Notes under the pieces: model-generated
The model's database searches: none
Told to the model about the DNA's origin: nothing
The model's input: only the letters and a program-made list of their open reading frames with translations
In this document: positions 54,365 to 62,756 of the stretch, piece after piece
Numbering within the stretch: position 1 is the stretch's first letter
Layout of the letters: the number at the start of each line of letters is the position of its first letter
Position numbers and translations under genes: made by a program
DNA from: Actinomyces mediterranea
GTDB taxonomy: Bacteria > Actinomycetota > Actinomycetes > Actinomycetales > Actinomycetaceae
DNA length: 64,000 bases
NCBI RefSeq assembly: GCF_900155595.1
Contig: NZ_FTPB01000004.1
Coordinates: 1,426,001-1,490,000, forward strand
Direction: 5' to 3'

Positions 54365-54449
54365 GGCGGGGTTCCCGAGTGGCCAAAGGGATCTGACTGT
54401 AAATCAGACGCGGAATGCTTCGGGGGTTCGAATCCCTCCCCCGCCACCA
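54365..54449 (+). tRNA. tRNA-Tyr (GTA)
   Basis: Acceptor GGCGGGG pairs with CCCCGCC, anticodon loop CTGTAAA with GTA, a long variable arm as expected for tyrosine, TTCGAAT T-loop, discriminator A and encoded CCA (54447-54449). Confidence 0.95.
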
Positions 54450-54557
54450 TCTTGATGACGATCGGGCAACTGGTCGAGCACAAGAGATGCCTGTGAGTTC
54501 CTTCTCAACGGTGCAGATTGCGCAAGCCGTCAGCGCTGGGATAGGCTCTACGGCATT

Positions 54558-54630
54558 GCCCCGATAGCTCAGTCGGCAGAGCGTCTCCATGGTAAGGAGA
54601 AGGTCAAGGGTTCGATTCCCTTTCGGGGCT
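54558..54630 (+). tRNA. tRNA-Thr (GGT)
   Basis: 73 bases; acceptor GCCCCGA with TCGGGGC, D-loop AGTCGGC, anticodon stem CTCC/GGAG around loop ATGGTAA with GGT, T-loop TTCGATT, discriminator T. CCA is not encoded (CTG follows), unlike its two neighbours. Confidence 0.94.
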
Positions 54631-54658
54631 CTGGTTGCGGCTGCGGTCGCGCCTTAGC

Positions 54659-54735
54659 GGCGGGGTAGCTCAGCTGGTCAGAGCGCACGACTCATAATCG
54701 TGAGGTCGCGGGTTCGAGCCCCGCCCCCGCTACCA
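54659..54735 (+). tRNA. tRNA-Met (CAT), elongator type
   Basis: Acceptor GGCGGGG with CCCCGCT (one G-T pair), anticodon stem CACGA/TCGTG around CTCATAA with CAT, T-arm GCGGG/CCCGC, encoded CCA (54733-54735). It lacks initiator features and is followed 51 bases later by rpmG, the usual actinobacterial order. Confidence 0.93.
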
Positions 54736-54786
54736 CAACGACAGGTCGCGCGCCGACACCACAATTCAGCAAAAGAGGAACCAACC

Positions 54787-54957
54787 GTGGCAAGCAAGTC
54801 TCAGGATGTTCGCCCCAAGATCACTCTCGCCTGCTCGGAGTGCAAGGAGCGCAACTACATCACCAAGAAGAACCGTCGCAACACGCCGGATCGCCTTGAA
54901 CTCGCGAAGTACTGCCCGCGTTGCCGCAAGTCGACCGCGCACCGCGAGACCCGCTGA
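54787..54957 (+). CDS. rpmG: 50S ribosomal protein L33 (bL33)
   Basis: 56 residues from GTG 54787 after GAGGA. It has two Cys pairs, CSEC and CPRC, so it is the zinc-binding form. Actinobacteria often carry a second zinc-free copy repressed by Zur; none is seen here. The tRNA-Met gene lies directly upstream and a terminator downstream. Confidence 0.96.
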   Translation: MASKSQDVRPKITLACSECKERNYITKKNRRNTPDRLELAKYCPRCRKSTAHRETR

Positions 54958-54975
54958 TCGCTGATCGGTAGGAGC

Positions 54976-54999
54976 CCCCCGAGGATTCATCCCCGGGGG
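54976..54999 (+). terminator. Terminator after rpmG
   Basis: CCCCCGAGGAT (54976-54986) faces ATCCCCGGGGG (54989-54999); ten of eleven positions can pair (nine usable with the short loop), followed by TTTCG. Confidence 0.82.
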
Positions 55000-55065
55000 T
55001 TTCGTGCATGCCGCAGCATTGACACACGGCGTCGGTGACGACGACGCCATCCATCATCGAACAAG

Positions 55066-55084
55066 CCATACGATAACGGTATGG
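55066..55084 (+). promoter_or_regulatory. Probable leaderless promoter and start-codon hairpin of murB
   Basis: TACGAT (55069-55074) lies seven bases before the murB ATG and there is no ribosome-binding site, as expected for a leaderless message. CCATAC (55066-55071) and GTATGG (55079-55084) form an inverted repeat with a seven-base spacer; the right arm contains the ATG. Confidence 0.45.
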
Positions 55085-56205
55085 AGGATCTCAGAACCGC
55101 GACTGCCGCCACGACGCTCGCCGAATTGACGACGCTGCACGTCGGGGGGGCGATCAGAAGACTTATCCACCCCCTCAGCCGCGATGCGCTGACCCGTGCG
55201 ATCGCACTCGCAGACGCTGAGGACGACCAGCTTCTCATCCTCGGCGGTGGGAGCAATCTCCTCGCATCCGACGACCCCTTCAATGGCGTCGTCATCCAAG
55301 ATCAGCGACGCGATATCACGGCAGCTGTAGCCCCCGACCGCCCCGGCCACAGGCTCGTGACCGCCTCCGCGGGCACCGTGTGGGACGAGTTCGTCCAATG
55401 GACCCTCGATCGGGGGCTCTGCGGCCTTGAAGCACTGTCAGGAATCCCCGGTACCGTGGGCGCCGCACCCGTGCAGAACGTCGGCGCTTATGGGCACGAA
55501 GTCGGCGAGACGCTCGACTCCGTCCTCGTGTGGGATCGCGGCGAAGGCGTCGAGAAGACTCTGGACTCTGCGGACCTCGCCCTGTCGTATCGCAACTCCA
55601 ACATCAAGCGCTCCATTTACGAGGGCGACGACACGGGCCGCACGTGGGGTCCGACCGGGCGCTCGGTCGTCCTCGAAGCGACCTTCCTACTCGAAGAATC
55701 GCCCTTCTCCGCTCCCGTCATGTACCGCGAACTCGCCGCCCGTCTCGGCGTCGAACAGGGGGAGCGTGCTGACGCGCGACTCGTGCGCGACACGGTGCTG
55801 GCTCTGCGCCGCTCCAAGGGCATGGTCCTGGACCCTGGAGATCATGACACGTGGAGCGCGGGCTCCTTCTTCACCAACCCGATCCTCACCGCCGCAGAGG
55901 CCGCAGGCCTGCCCGAAGCCGCACCGCGTTTCCCCGCGGGCGTCAACGAGGCGGGGGAGGGCCTCGTCAAGACGTCGGCGGCCTGGCTCATTGACCACGC
56001 GGGCTTTGCGAAAGGCTGGGCGGTGCCCGGTGCGCGCGCTGAGGGCGCGTCCCTGTCGCATAAGCACGTCCTCGCGCTGACGAATCGCGGGCGGGCGACC
56101 TCCGGCGAGGTCGAAGAGCTCGCGCGGGCGATCATCGCGGGCGTGGAGGGAGCATTCGGTGTCACACTGGTCGCCGAACCTGTCACTGTCGGCATCACCT
56201 GGTAA
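55081..56205 (+). CDS. murB: UDP-N-acetylenolpyruvoylglucosamine reductase
   Basis: 374 residues. FAD-dependent reduction giving UDP-MurNAc for peptidoglycan. FAD-binding LGGGSNLLASDD, GIPGTVGAAPVQNVGAYG, and the C-terminal substrate domain with SAGSFFTNPIL (active-site Ser), plus the end with HKHVLALTN. Type I MurB with the extra loop region. Start ATG 55081 directly opens with MEDLRT. Confidence 0.96.
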   Translation: MEDLRTATAATTLAELTTLHVGGAIRRLIHPLSRDALTRAIALADAEDDQLLILGGGSNLLASDDPFNGVVIQDQRRDITAAVAPDRPGHRLVTASAGTVWDEFVQWTLDRGLCGLEALSGIPGTVGAAPVQNVGAYGHEVGETLDSVLVWDRGEGVEKTLDSADLALSYRNSNIKRSIYEGDDTGRTWGPTGRSVVLEATFLLEESPFSAPVMYRELAARLGVEQGERADARLVRDTVLALRRSKGMVLDPGDHDTWSAGSFFTNPILTAAEAAGLPEAAPRFPAGVNEAGEGLVKTSAAWLIDHAGFAKGWAVPGARAEGASLSHKHVLALTNRGRATSGEVEELARAIIAGVEGAFGVTLVAEPVTVGITW

Positions 56206-56380
56206 TCCAAACGCCTTGTCCAGCGGTAACACCCGTTGATGTTATCGGCCTGTGGTAACCATTATTGCCACCATGGGGTTCGTCGAGAGCGCGGTCACCG
56301 ATGATGATGATGTCATCTGCGCGATGCGCGCCCGCAACAGCGATGCCCGCCCGCAACAAGTATGTGAGGAGGAAATGACA

Positions 56381-56461
56381 ATGAGAACCGCAGATGCACT
56401 GCTCGGTGATGTTCTCAGCATGACCCGGCAGGGCGCGAACACACGATTCAGCGCGGCTTGA
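56381..56461 (+). CDS. Candidate 26-residue small protein or leader peptide
   Basis: ATG 56381 is eight bases after a perfect GAGGAGG; another ATG two codons earlier (56375) is too close. The product begins MRTADALLGDVLSMTRQG and ends TRFSAA. It lies between murB and the convergent adenosine deaminase gene, 46 bases from that stop. No hairpin or downstream gene on the same strand supports attenuation, so a free small protein is equally possible. No family recognised. Confidence 0.45.
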   Translation: MRTADALLGDVLSMTRQGANTRFSAA

Positions 56462-56507
56462 ATCAAAATTCTTTGAAGAGGAGACCGATAAGGAGCGGGA
56501 ACGTCCG

Positions 56508-57632
56508 TCAGCCCGTCTGCTGCTCGTGGTCTTGGGCGTGAGGGCGCGCAGCCTTCCACGCTTCGATCTGCGCATACCAGCGGCGCTTGGAGGACTCCGA
56601 CGCCAAAGACGCGTCAATCGACTGGCGCGCCAAGTCCGCGACCGTCTCATCGGACAGTGAGAATACATCGCGCGCGTGCTCGTACTGGCGCAGCAGGCGC
56701 GAATGGAACAGCAGGGGGTCGTCGGCTCCCAGTGCGATCGTGGCACCATGCCCCATGAGCACGGGCAGCGGCACCTGAGAGAAATCCGAATACACGCCGA
56801 GGTGGACATTCGACGTCGGACACACTTCGAAGGCCACATCCGCCTCAATGAGGCGATCGAGCAACTCCGGATCCTCTGTGGTCCTCACCCCGTGGCCGAG
56901 CCGCTTGGGCGCCAGCGCCGTCACGACTTCGCGCACCGACTCCGGGCCGAGTAGTTCGCCCCCGTGGGGCAAGGACGCCAGCCCTGCGCGCCGTGCGATC
57001 CCGAATGCGGCGCCGAAGTCCGAGGTCGTGCCGACCCGCTCATCATTCGACAATCCGAAGCCGACGACTTCTCCCGGGCCGTCGCCCGCATACTGCGCGG
57101 CAAGCCTGGCCAGGACCCGCGCATCAAGGGGATGTCGGATCCTCGATGCTGCAACGACCACGCCGATCTCCACGTCCGTATCCGCCGAGGCGCGTCGCGC
57201 CTCGTCGAGGACGATCTCCAGGGCGGGCGTGATCCCCCCAACCCACGGCGCATACGACGTCGGGTCGACCTGGATCTCCAGGCGCATCGATCCCTCTGCC
57301 GCATCGTCCTCGGCGGCTTCGCGGACGATCCTGCGCATCGCTGCCTCCGAGCGCACCAGGTGGCGCGCAGAATCGTAGGAGCGCTGGAATCGGAACCAGC
57401 CGCGCCCGTCGGCGGGTACCTTCAACGGGTCGACGTCGAGCAGGTGGGGAGGTAGGCGCACGCCCTGCTCCCGCGCCATGTCGATAAGTGTCTGAGGACG
57501 CATGGCTCCCGTGAAGTGCAGGTGGAGGTGTGCCTTGGGCAGCGCAACGAGGTCGCGCCTCCCCGGTGGGGTTGGCGGAGCCAGCGTCAGATTCGGCTGG
57601 GGGAGCGCGAATGAGGGGGTCGAGCGGTACAT
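56508..57632 (-). CDS. Adenosine deaminase family protein
   Basis: 374 residues from ATG 57632. Zinc site residues in KAHLHLHFTG, the active-site HGGE (SLPHGGELLG), RLGHGVR and the Asp pair GADDPLLFHS are all in family positions. It converts adenosine to inosine or acts on a related aminated purine; the first motif is LHLHF rather than the more common DLDG-containing form, so the exact substrate is uncertain. Followed in the operon direction by nothing; upstream gene is the hydrolase at 57669. Confidence 0.9.
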   Translation of the reverse strand: MYRSTPSFALPQPNLTLAPPTPPGRRDLVALPKAHLHLHFTGAMRPQTLIDMAREQGVRLPPHLLDVDPLKVPADGRGWFRFQRSYDSARHLVRSEAAMRRIVREAAEDDAAEGSMRLEIQVDPTSYAPWVGGITPALEIVLDEARRASADTDVEIGVVVAASRIRHPLDARVLARLAAQYAGDGPGEVVGFGLSNDERVGTTSDFGAAFGIARRAGLASLPHGGELLGPESVREVVTALAPKRLGHGVRTTEDPELLDRLIEADVAFEVCPTSNVHLGVYSDFSQVPLPVLMGHGATIALGADDPLLFHSRLLRQYEHARDVFSLSDETVADLARQSIDASLASESSKRRWYAQIEAWKAARPHAQDHEQQTG

Positions 57633-57668
57633 CACCGTTGAGGATACCCGGCTGTGGGAGGGGCGTGC

Positions 57669-58478
57669 TCAGTGCTGGTTGAACCAGAGAACAATGTCAT
57701 GAATGAGGCCAGGGCCTTCCGGTTCATTGAGGATCTCATGGTAGGCGCCGTCAATGACCCTCAGGTGGATGTCGGCGTCCGGGTTGGCGGCGACGGCGCC
57801 CGCGATGAAGGCCCGCGTTCCCTTCAACGAGGCGAGGGCGTCTGCATTCCCGTGCATCACCAGCATCGGCGTGCGCACCCTGTCCGCGCGTCGGATGACC
57901 TCATTACCCTGCAACACCATTGTGACGGCAGTGAGGATCGGCACTCCTCCCGTGTAGCACAGGGGATCGGCGTCGAAGGCCTCTTGGACGCGCGGGTCGC
58001 GCGACAGTACCGACTCCGAGCCGGGCAGGCGGGCGGGTTTGACGATTACTCCGGGTGCGAGACGAGCGGCGGGCAGCATGAGCCTCGCCGTCGATGCGGG
58101 AACATCGGGCAGCGGACGCAAAGCGGGGCCGGACAGGACCGTGCCGCGCAGGTGCTTGGGATTGAGGAGAGTGGAAGCAGCGGTGATGACGCCGCCCATG
58201 GAGTGACCGAAGAGGAACAGGTCGGGCGTGCGGGCGTGTGCGAGGACGATGCGCCGCGCATCCAGGTGGTCGCGGATGAGCTTGCCGACGTCGACCTGAG
58301 CCCGGGGGCCGTCAGATGTGCCGTGCCCGGCGAGATCGAAGTAGGCGATGTCGTATCCAGCGTCGACGAGTGCGTCCTGAAGGTGCCGGTAGCGTCCAGA
58401 GTGCTCGGCGAAGCCGTGACACAAGACGACGGTGCCTTTCGGCTTTGCTGTGTCAGCATGACGGTACTGGATGTCCAT
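57669..58478 (-). CDS. Alpha/beta hydrolase, monoacylglycerol-lipase-like
   Basis: 269 residues from ATG 58478. Oxyanion stretch LCHGFAEHSGRYRHL, nucleophile elbow GHSMGG, late Asp in HGNADALA and catalytic His in GAYHEILNE, the order seen in bacterial monoglyceride lipases. 36 bases ahead of the adenosine deaminase gene on the same strand. Substrate not provable from sequence. Confidence 0.9.
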   Translation of the reverse strand: MDIQYRHADTAKPKGTVVLCHGFAEHSGRYRHLQDALVDAGYDIAYFDLAGHGTSDGPRAQVDVGKLIRDHLDARRIVLAHARTPDLFLFGHSMGGVITAASTLLNPKHLRGTVLSGPALRPLPDVPASTARLMLPAARLAPGVIVKPARLPGSESVLSRDPRVQEAFDADPLCYTGGVPILTAVTMVLQGNEVIRRADRVRTPMLVMHGNADALASLKGTRAFIAGAVAANPDADIHLRVIDGAYHEILNEPEGPGLIHDIVLWFNQH

Positions 58479-58539
58479 GACTCCATTGTGACAGTTCACT
58501 GGGCAAATCGTGCTGCTCTCGCCGGACTCGTCCTAGGGG

Positions 58540-59559
58540 TCAGGACACGGCTCCTGCGCCGAGGACGTCGAATCCGCCCGCGGTCTTGACGTAGTTCGCC
58601 AGGGAGTCATTGTTCCACGCCTCCATGAGTGGGGCGATGGCCTCCGTGTCGAGGAGGACGATGGACTGACCGTCTTCGGAGGTGCCCGTCCCCGTGTAGG
58701 GGATGGTGAAGAAGTTGATGCCCGAGGAACGCAACGATGTCAGCTGCGAAGCGAGCGACAGCATGGAGTCGAAGGTGAGGGTCTCATCGACGGCTGAGTG
58801 GGCGAGCAGGACGGAGATCATGTCCGACAGCTTCGCCGGATCGGTCAGCACCGACGCGTCGAAGGCCTTGTGCAGGATGGCCCGCATCCACGCCTGCTGG
58901 CGCTGCATGCGCGAGAAGTCGCCGCGGGCAAGGGACTTGCGTTCGCGGACGTAGGCGAGCGCATCGGCGCCGTTGAAAGTCTCGACCCCCTCGCCGGTGG
59001 CGATAGTGACGCCGCCGAGGGTGTCGGTGATCTGCTCGAAGCTCGTGAAGTCGGTGACCATGAAGTGGTCGATCGTGATACCGGTAAGGTTCTGGACCGT
59101 CTCAATGGTGAGGTCCGCCCCTCCGAAGGAATAGGCGGCATTGATCTTCGCGCTGCCGTACCCGGGAATGTCAACCCACGAGTCGCGGGGGATCGACATG
59201 ATATTGACGGATTTACGATCCCCGGAGATCTGCATGATCATCATGACGTCGGAGCGCTGCGCCCCGTACTCCCAGTCCGTCGGATCACCCCCGCTTTGAC
59301 GCGAGTCGGTCCCCAGGATGAGGAAGTTGATGTCGTCGCCGCTCGGCGTCGATTGCGCGTGAACCGTGCTCTGCGGGGTCGGCGAGCCCAGAGAGGTCGA
59401 CACGTGCCTGATCTGGGAGTTGATGGAGTGACGCACGCCGAGGAACACTGCGGCGACGCCGACGAGGGCGACCAGGAGTAGCACGAGCAAAACAATGAGC
59501 GCCTTCTTCGTGCCGCTCATCGGCGCCTTGGCGGCTGCGCGGGCCTGCATACGACTCAT
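58540..59559 (-). CDS. LCP (LytR-CpsA-Psr) family wall-polymer transferase
   Basis: 339 residues from ATG 59559 (ATG 59565 is closer to the GAGGAG). Membrane anchor about residues 15-40, then the LCP domain: LGTDSRQSGG, RSDVMMIMQI, IPRDSWVDIPG, KINAAYSFGG and a YVRERKSLARGDFSRMQRQ stretch with the conserved Arg residues that bind the polyprenyl phosphate. It attaches glycopolymers to peptidoglycan outside the membrane. Glycosyltransferases of an envelope locus follow upstream. Confidence 0.94.
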   Translation of the reverse strand: MSRMQARAAAKAPMSGTKKALIVLLVLLLVALVGVAAVFLGVRHSINSQIRHVSTSLGSPTPQSTVHAQSTPSGDDINFLILGTDSRQSGGDPTDWEYGAQRSDVMMIMQISGDRKSVNIMSIPRDSWVDIPGYGSAKINAAYSFGGADLTIETVQNLTGITIDHFMVTDFTSFEQITDTLGGVTIATGEGVETFNGADALAYVRERKSLARGDFSRMQRQQAWMRAILHKAFDASVLTDPAKLSDMISVLLAHSAVDETLTFDSMLSLASQLTSLRSSGINFFTIPYTGTGTSEDGQSIVLLDTEAIAPLMEAWNNDSLANYVKTAGGFDVLGAGAVS

Positions 59560-59708
59560 GGGCATCCTCTCCTCGGATGCCGGGCACGGACGTTCGCCAC
59601 GATTACCCGGTGATCATCTCCGACACTCCTACGGTACCGTTTCCCCGCGCCGCTGGGCAGCGCGAAGCGCAATGCAGTACCAGTGCATCGGGTCTCATGT
59701 GGGACTTG

Positions 59709-60914
59709 TCAGGCCAAGAGCTCCTGAATGCGCCCTACACCCTCGACGAGGTCCTCGTCCGACAGGGCGTAGGACATGCGCAGGAATCCCGACGGCCCGA
59801 AGGCCTCGCCGGGAACCACGGCGACTTCGACCTCGTCGAGGATGAGATCGGCGAACTCGGCGGAGGTGGTGGGGACCCTGCCGCGGATGGAGCGACCCAG
59901 GATCGCCTCGACGCTTGGGTAAGCGTAGAACGCGCCCTTCGGCGTGGGCACGCTGACCCCGTCGATTTCGCGGAGCATCGAGATGATGGTGCGGCGACGC
60001 CGGTCGAAGGCGTCGCGCATCATGTGGACGTCGTCGAGCCCGCCGGACACTGCTTCGAGGGCCGCGCGCTGAGCCACATTCGACACATTTGACGTCAAAT
60101 GAGACTGGAAGGAGGTCGCCGCTTTGATGATGTCTGCGGGGCCGATCATCCAGCCGACGCGCCATCCAGTCATCGCGTACGTCTTGGCGACTCCATTGAG
60201 GACGATCGTCTGATCCGCCAACTCGGGAACGAGGGCGACGATGTGCGCACTTACGGCGTCCTCGTACAGCAGGTGCTCGTAGATCTCATCCGTGATGACC
60301 CAGATGCCGTGTTCGAGGGCCCACTTGCCGATGGCTCGGGTCTCCTCCGGGGTATAGACGGCGCCGGTGGGATTGGAGGGGGAGCAGTGAAGGAGGACTT
60401 TCGTTCGGTCGGTGCGAGCGGCCTCGAGTTGCTCCACCGTCACCTTGTAGCCCTGGTCGGCGCCCGCGAACACGGGAACGGTGACACCGTCGGCGAGTTT
60501 GATGGCCTCCGGGTAGGTCGTCCAATAGGGGGTCGGCAGCAGCGCCTCGTCACCCGGATTGAGGATCGACGCGAATGCCTGGAAGACGGCCTGCTTGCCG
60601 CCATTGGTGACGAGCACCTGGGCGGGGTCGACCTCGTAGCCCGAATCGCGCAGGGTCTTCGCCGCGATCGCCTGACGCAGGGCGGGCTGACCGCCTGTGG
60701 GCGTGTATCGGTGCATCGCGGGCTCGCGGGCAGCGGCAATCGCTGCTTCGATGATGAAGTCGGGGGTTGCGAAGTCGGGCTCTCCGGCGCCGAAGCCGAT
60801 CACGGGCCGCCCCTGAGCCTTCAGCGCCTTCGCCTTGGCGTCCACTGCCAGGGTGGCTGAGGGCGTGATGGACGCGAATCGCCGGGACACACGGGCGCGA
60901 GGTGCAGTACTCAT
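59709..60914 (-). CDS. PLP-dependent class I aminotransferase (aspartate type)
   Basis: 401 residues from ATG 60914. PLP-binding Lys in [14 protein letters not shown], phosphate-cup Asn and Tyr in SPSNPTG and DEIYEH, and the carboxylate-binding Arg in GFLRMSYA near the end. Similar to bacterial aspartate aminotransferases of subgroup Ib. Probably monocistronic. Confidence 0.93.
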   Translation of the reverse strand: MSTAPRARVSRRFASITPSATLAVDAKAKALKAQGRPVIGFGAGEPDFATPDFIIEAAIAAAREPAMHRYTPTGGQPALRQAIAAKTLRDSGYEVDPAQVLVTNGGKQAVFQAFASILNPGDEALLPTPYWTTYPEAIKLADGVTVPVFAGADQGYKVTVEQLEAARTDRTKVLLHCSPSNPTGAVYTPEETRAIGKWALEHGIWVITDEIYEHLLYEDAVSAHIVALVPELADQTIVLNGVAKTYAMTGWRVGWMIGPADIIKAATSFQSHLTSNVSNVAQRAALEAVSGGLDDVHMMRDAFDRRRRTIISMLREIDGVSVPTPKGAFYAYPSVEAILGRSIRGRVPTTSAEFADLILDEVEVAVVPGEAFGPSGFLRMSYALSDEDLVEGVGRIQELLA

Positions 60915-60977
60915 GCGCATATCGTCGCACAGGCCCGCCCCGGGCGACGAAGCGCCCAGTATTCGGCTGCAGCCCCG

Positions 60978-62756
60978 TCAGTCCAGGAGTGAACGGTAGA
61001 GCCGCTCATAGGCCCTACCGTTGGCGGCCCAGGTCCTCTCGGCTGCGGCGCAGCGCCCGGCATCTGCGAGGCGCTCGGCCAGGTCGGAGTCGGCGAGCAC
61101 CCGGGTGATCGCCCCGGCGAGGGCGTGAGAATCTCCGGGTGCGATGGCGATTCCCTGGCCGTCTCGGGCCCCTACTTCGACGAGAGCGGGAAGATCCGAC
61201 ACGATCTGCGGGATTCCCAGCGCCATCGCCTGCAGACCCTTGATCGGGGTGACCGCCCGGGTCACGGGGGTGTCGCGGCGGGGGATCGTCATGATGTCGA
61301 GGGCCTGATACCAGGTGAGGGCCTCGTCGGGGGAAACCTTCCCGGGGAAGACGACGTCGGCATCGGGATCGGACAGTCCCACTGCAACATGCAGCCCCCG
61401 TTCGCGGGCCTGTTGAATGAGGGACTCGCGCGAGACACCATCGCCGACGATGAGGCATCCGACGTCCATCCCCCGGCCTCGAACCTCGGCGAGGGCGTCG
61501 ATGAGAGTGTCGAGCCCTTCGTAATCGACGATCGCCGACACGGTACCAACCCACGGCTTGTCGGGCCTCAGGCCGAGTGCGGTGCGCGCCGCTTCGCGGT
61601 CGCGCGGTGTATCGAGGAGCGCCTCATCGACCGCGTTCGGGATGACGCTGATTGTGTCCTCGGGGATCCCCCGCTCGACGAGTGAGCGGGCCTGATGGTG
61701 GGAGAGGGCGACGACGGCGTCCGCCGCGAGCGCCATCTCGGTCTCGCGGGCGCGCATCATGGCGTAGCGCTGAGAGGCGAGGGCGCGCTCCTCCTGGTCG
61801 TGCGGCCTGCGCGCTACCCATGATTTCTCTAGCTCGCCGCGGAACTCGTAGACCCAGGGGATGTCCAGGGCCTGTGCGACGGCCCGCGTGACGAGGGCGT
61901 TGTGGAAGTCCGTCGTCGTGTGCAGAACATGCGGGGCGAAGGCCCGTGCCTCCTCGACAAGCATTTTCGCGTGCACGGCGAGGCGGTCGTCCTCGTAGCG
62001 GGGGAGGGCGCGCGGGAGTAGACGCCGGTAGTCGATGCCGTTGATGACGTCGCGAGTCGGCGTCCAGGGGCGTCCAATGGTGATGGGGTAGGCGAGCCGC
62101 GTCACGGCGAGGACGTCGAGGCCGACGTCGCGTTGCGCGATGAGGACTGCGTGGGAGCGCAGCGCATAGCCGGAGTTCGTCCACGGCAGGGAGTTCGTCA
62201 GCGCGTGGAGGACTCGAATGCGTGAGCGCGGGTGAATGTCGGGGCACATGAGCGGCAGTGTCAGAGTGCGCCCGGGGGTGAGGACCCGTGTGCGCGCTTC
62301 GAAAACTCGTCGGAGCGGCGCGGGGGCGAGTCCGATCGCCTCGTCAATGTCTCCCGCCTCCCACAGCTCCTTTGCCCGGTTGCGGGCCGAGGCCGACTCG
62401 TCAAGCGGGGCGCCCACTTGTACGCGGATCGCATCGGCGAGCGGCCCCCTCGTCATTGAAGCGGAGAGTTCCTCTTTCGCAATACCCGGCCGGTCGACCA
62501 TCATGAGCCACAGGGCCCGCGGGGTGGAGCCCTCCCGACGGGGAGCGGGTCCTGATCCGAGGGCATCGCGCAGGCGACGCGGTAGGCGGCGCGATGTTTG
62601 AACGGCGAAGTGAGCCGGGTCCTCGACGATCATCCGTGCGACAGCGCTGGTCAATAGGGGAAGATGGACGGCGGTCCGGGCGATGCGCCCGGGAAGGGAG
62701 CGCGCCACCTCACGCGTCTTCCTCGTCGGTTCGGCGGGATCAGCCGACGCGCTCAT
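60978..62756 (-). CDS. Glycosyltransferase family 4 with long N-terminal region
   Basis: 592 residues from ATG 62756, GAAGGG upstream; 17-base overlap with the next gene. The C-terminal 400 residues form a GT-B enzyme: VLHALTNSLPWTNSGYALRS, then SVIPNAVDEALLD, PWVGTVSAIVDYEG and the nucleotide-sugar-binding TPIKGLQAMALGIPQIVSD. The N-terminal 190 residues are helical and of unknown role; they are not found in simple family members. Likely part of envelope polysaccharide synthesis. Confidence 0.9.
   Translation of the reverse strand: MSASADPAEPTRKTREVARSLPGRIARTAVHLPLLTSAVARMIVEDPAHFAVQTSRRLPRRLRDALGSGPAPRREGSTPRALWLMMVDRPGIAKEELSASMTRGPLADAIRVQVGAPLDESASARNRAKELWEAGDIDEAIGLAPAPLRRVFEARTRVLTPGRTLTLPLMCPDIHPRSRIRVLHALTNSLPWTNSGYALRSHAVLIAQRDVGLDVLAVTRLAYPITIGRPWTPTRDVINGIDYRRLLPRALPRYEDDRLAVHAKMLVEEARAFAPHVLHTTTDFHNALVTRAVAQALDIPWVYEFRGELEKSWVARRPHDQEERALASQRYAMMRARETEMALAADAVVALSHHQARSLVERGIPEDTISVIPNAVDEALLDTPRDREAARTALGLRPDKPWVGTVSAIVDYEGLDTLIDALAEVRGRGMDVGCLIVGDGVSRESLIQQARERGLHVAVGLSDPDADVVFPGKVSPDEALTWYQALDIMTIPRRDTPVTRAVTPIKGLQAMALGIPQIVSDLPALVEVGARDGQGIAIAPGDSHALAGAITRVLADSDLAERLADAGRCAAAERTWAANGRAYERLYRSLLD

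Noticed and set aside
54240-54590. Upstream extension of yajQ
   Set aside because: It would run through the tRNA-Tyr gene; ATG 54239 follows AGGAGG and gives the exact family N terminus.
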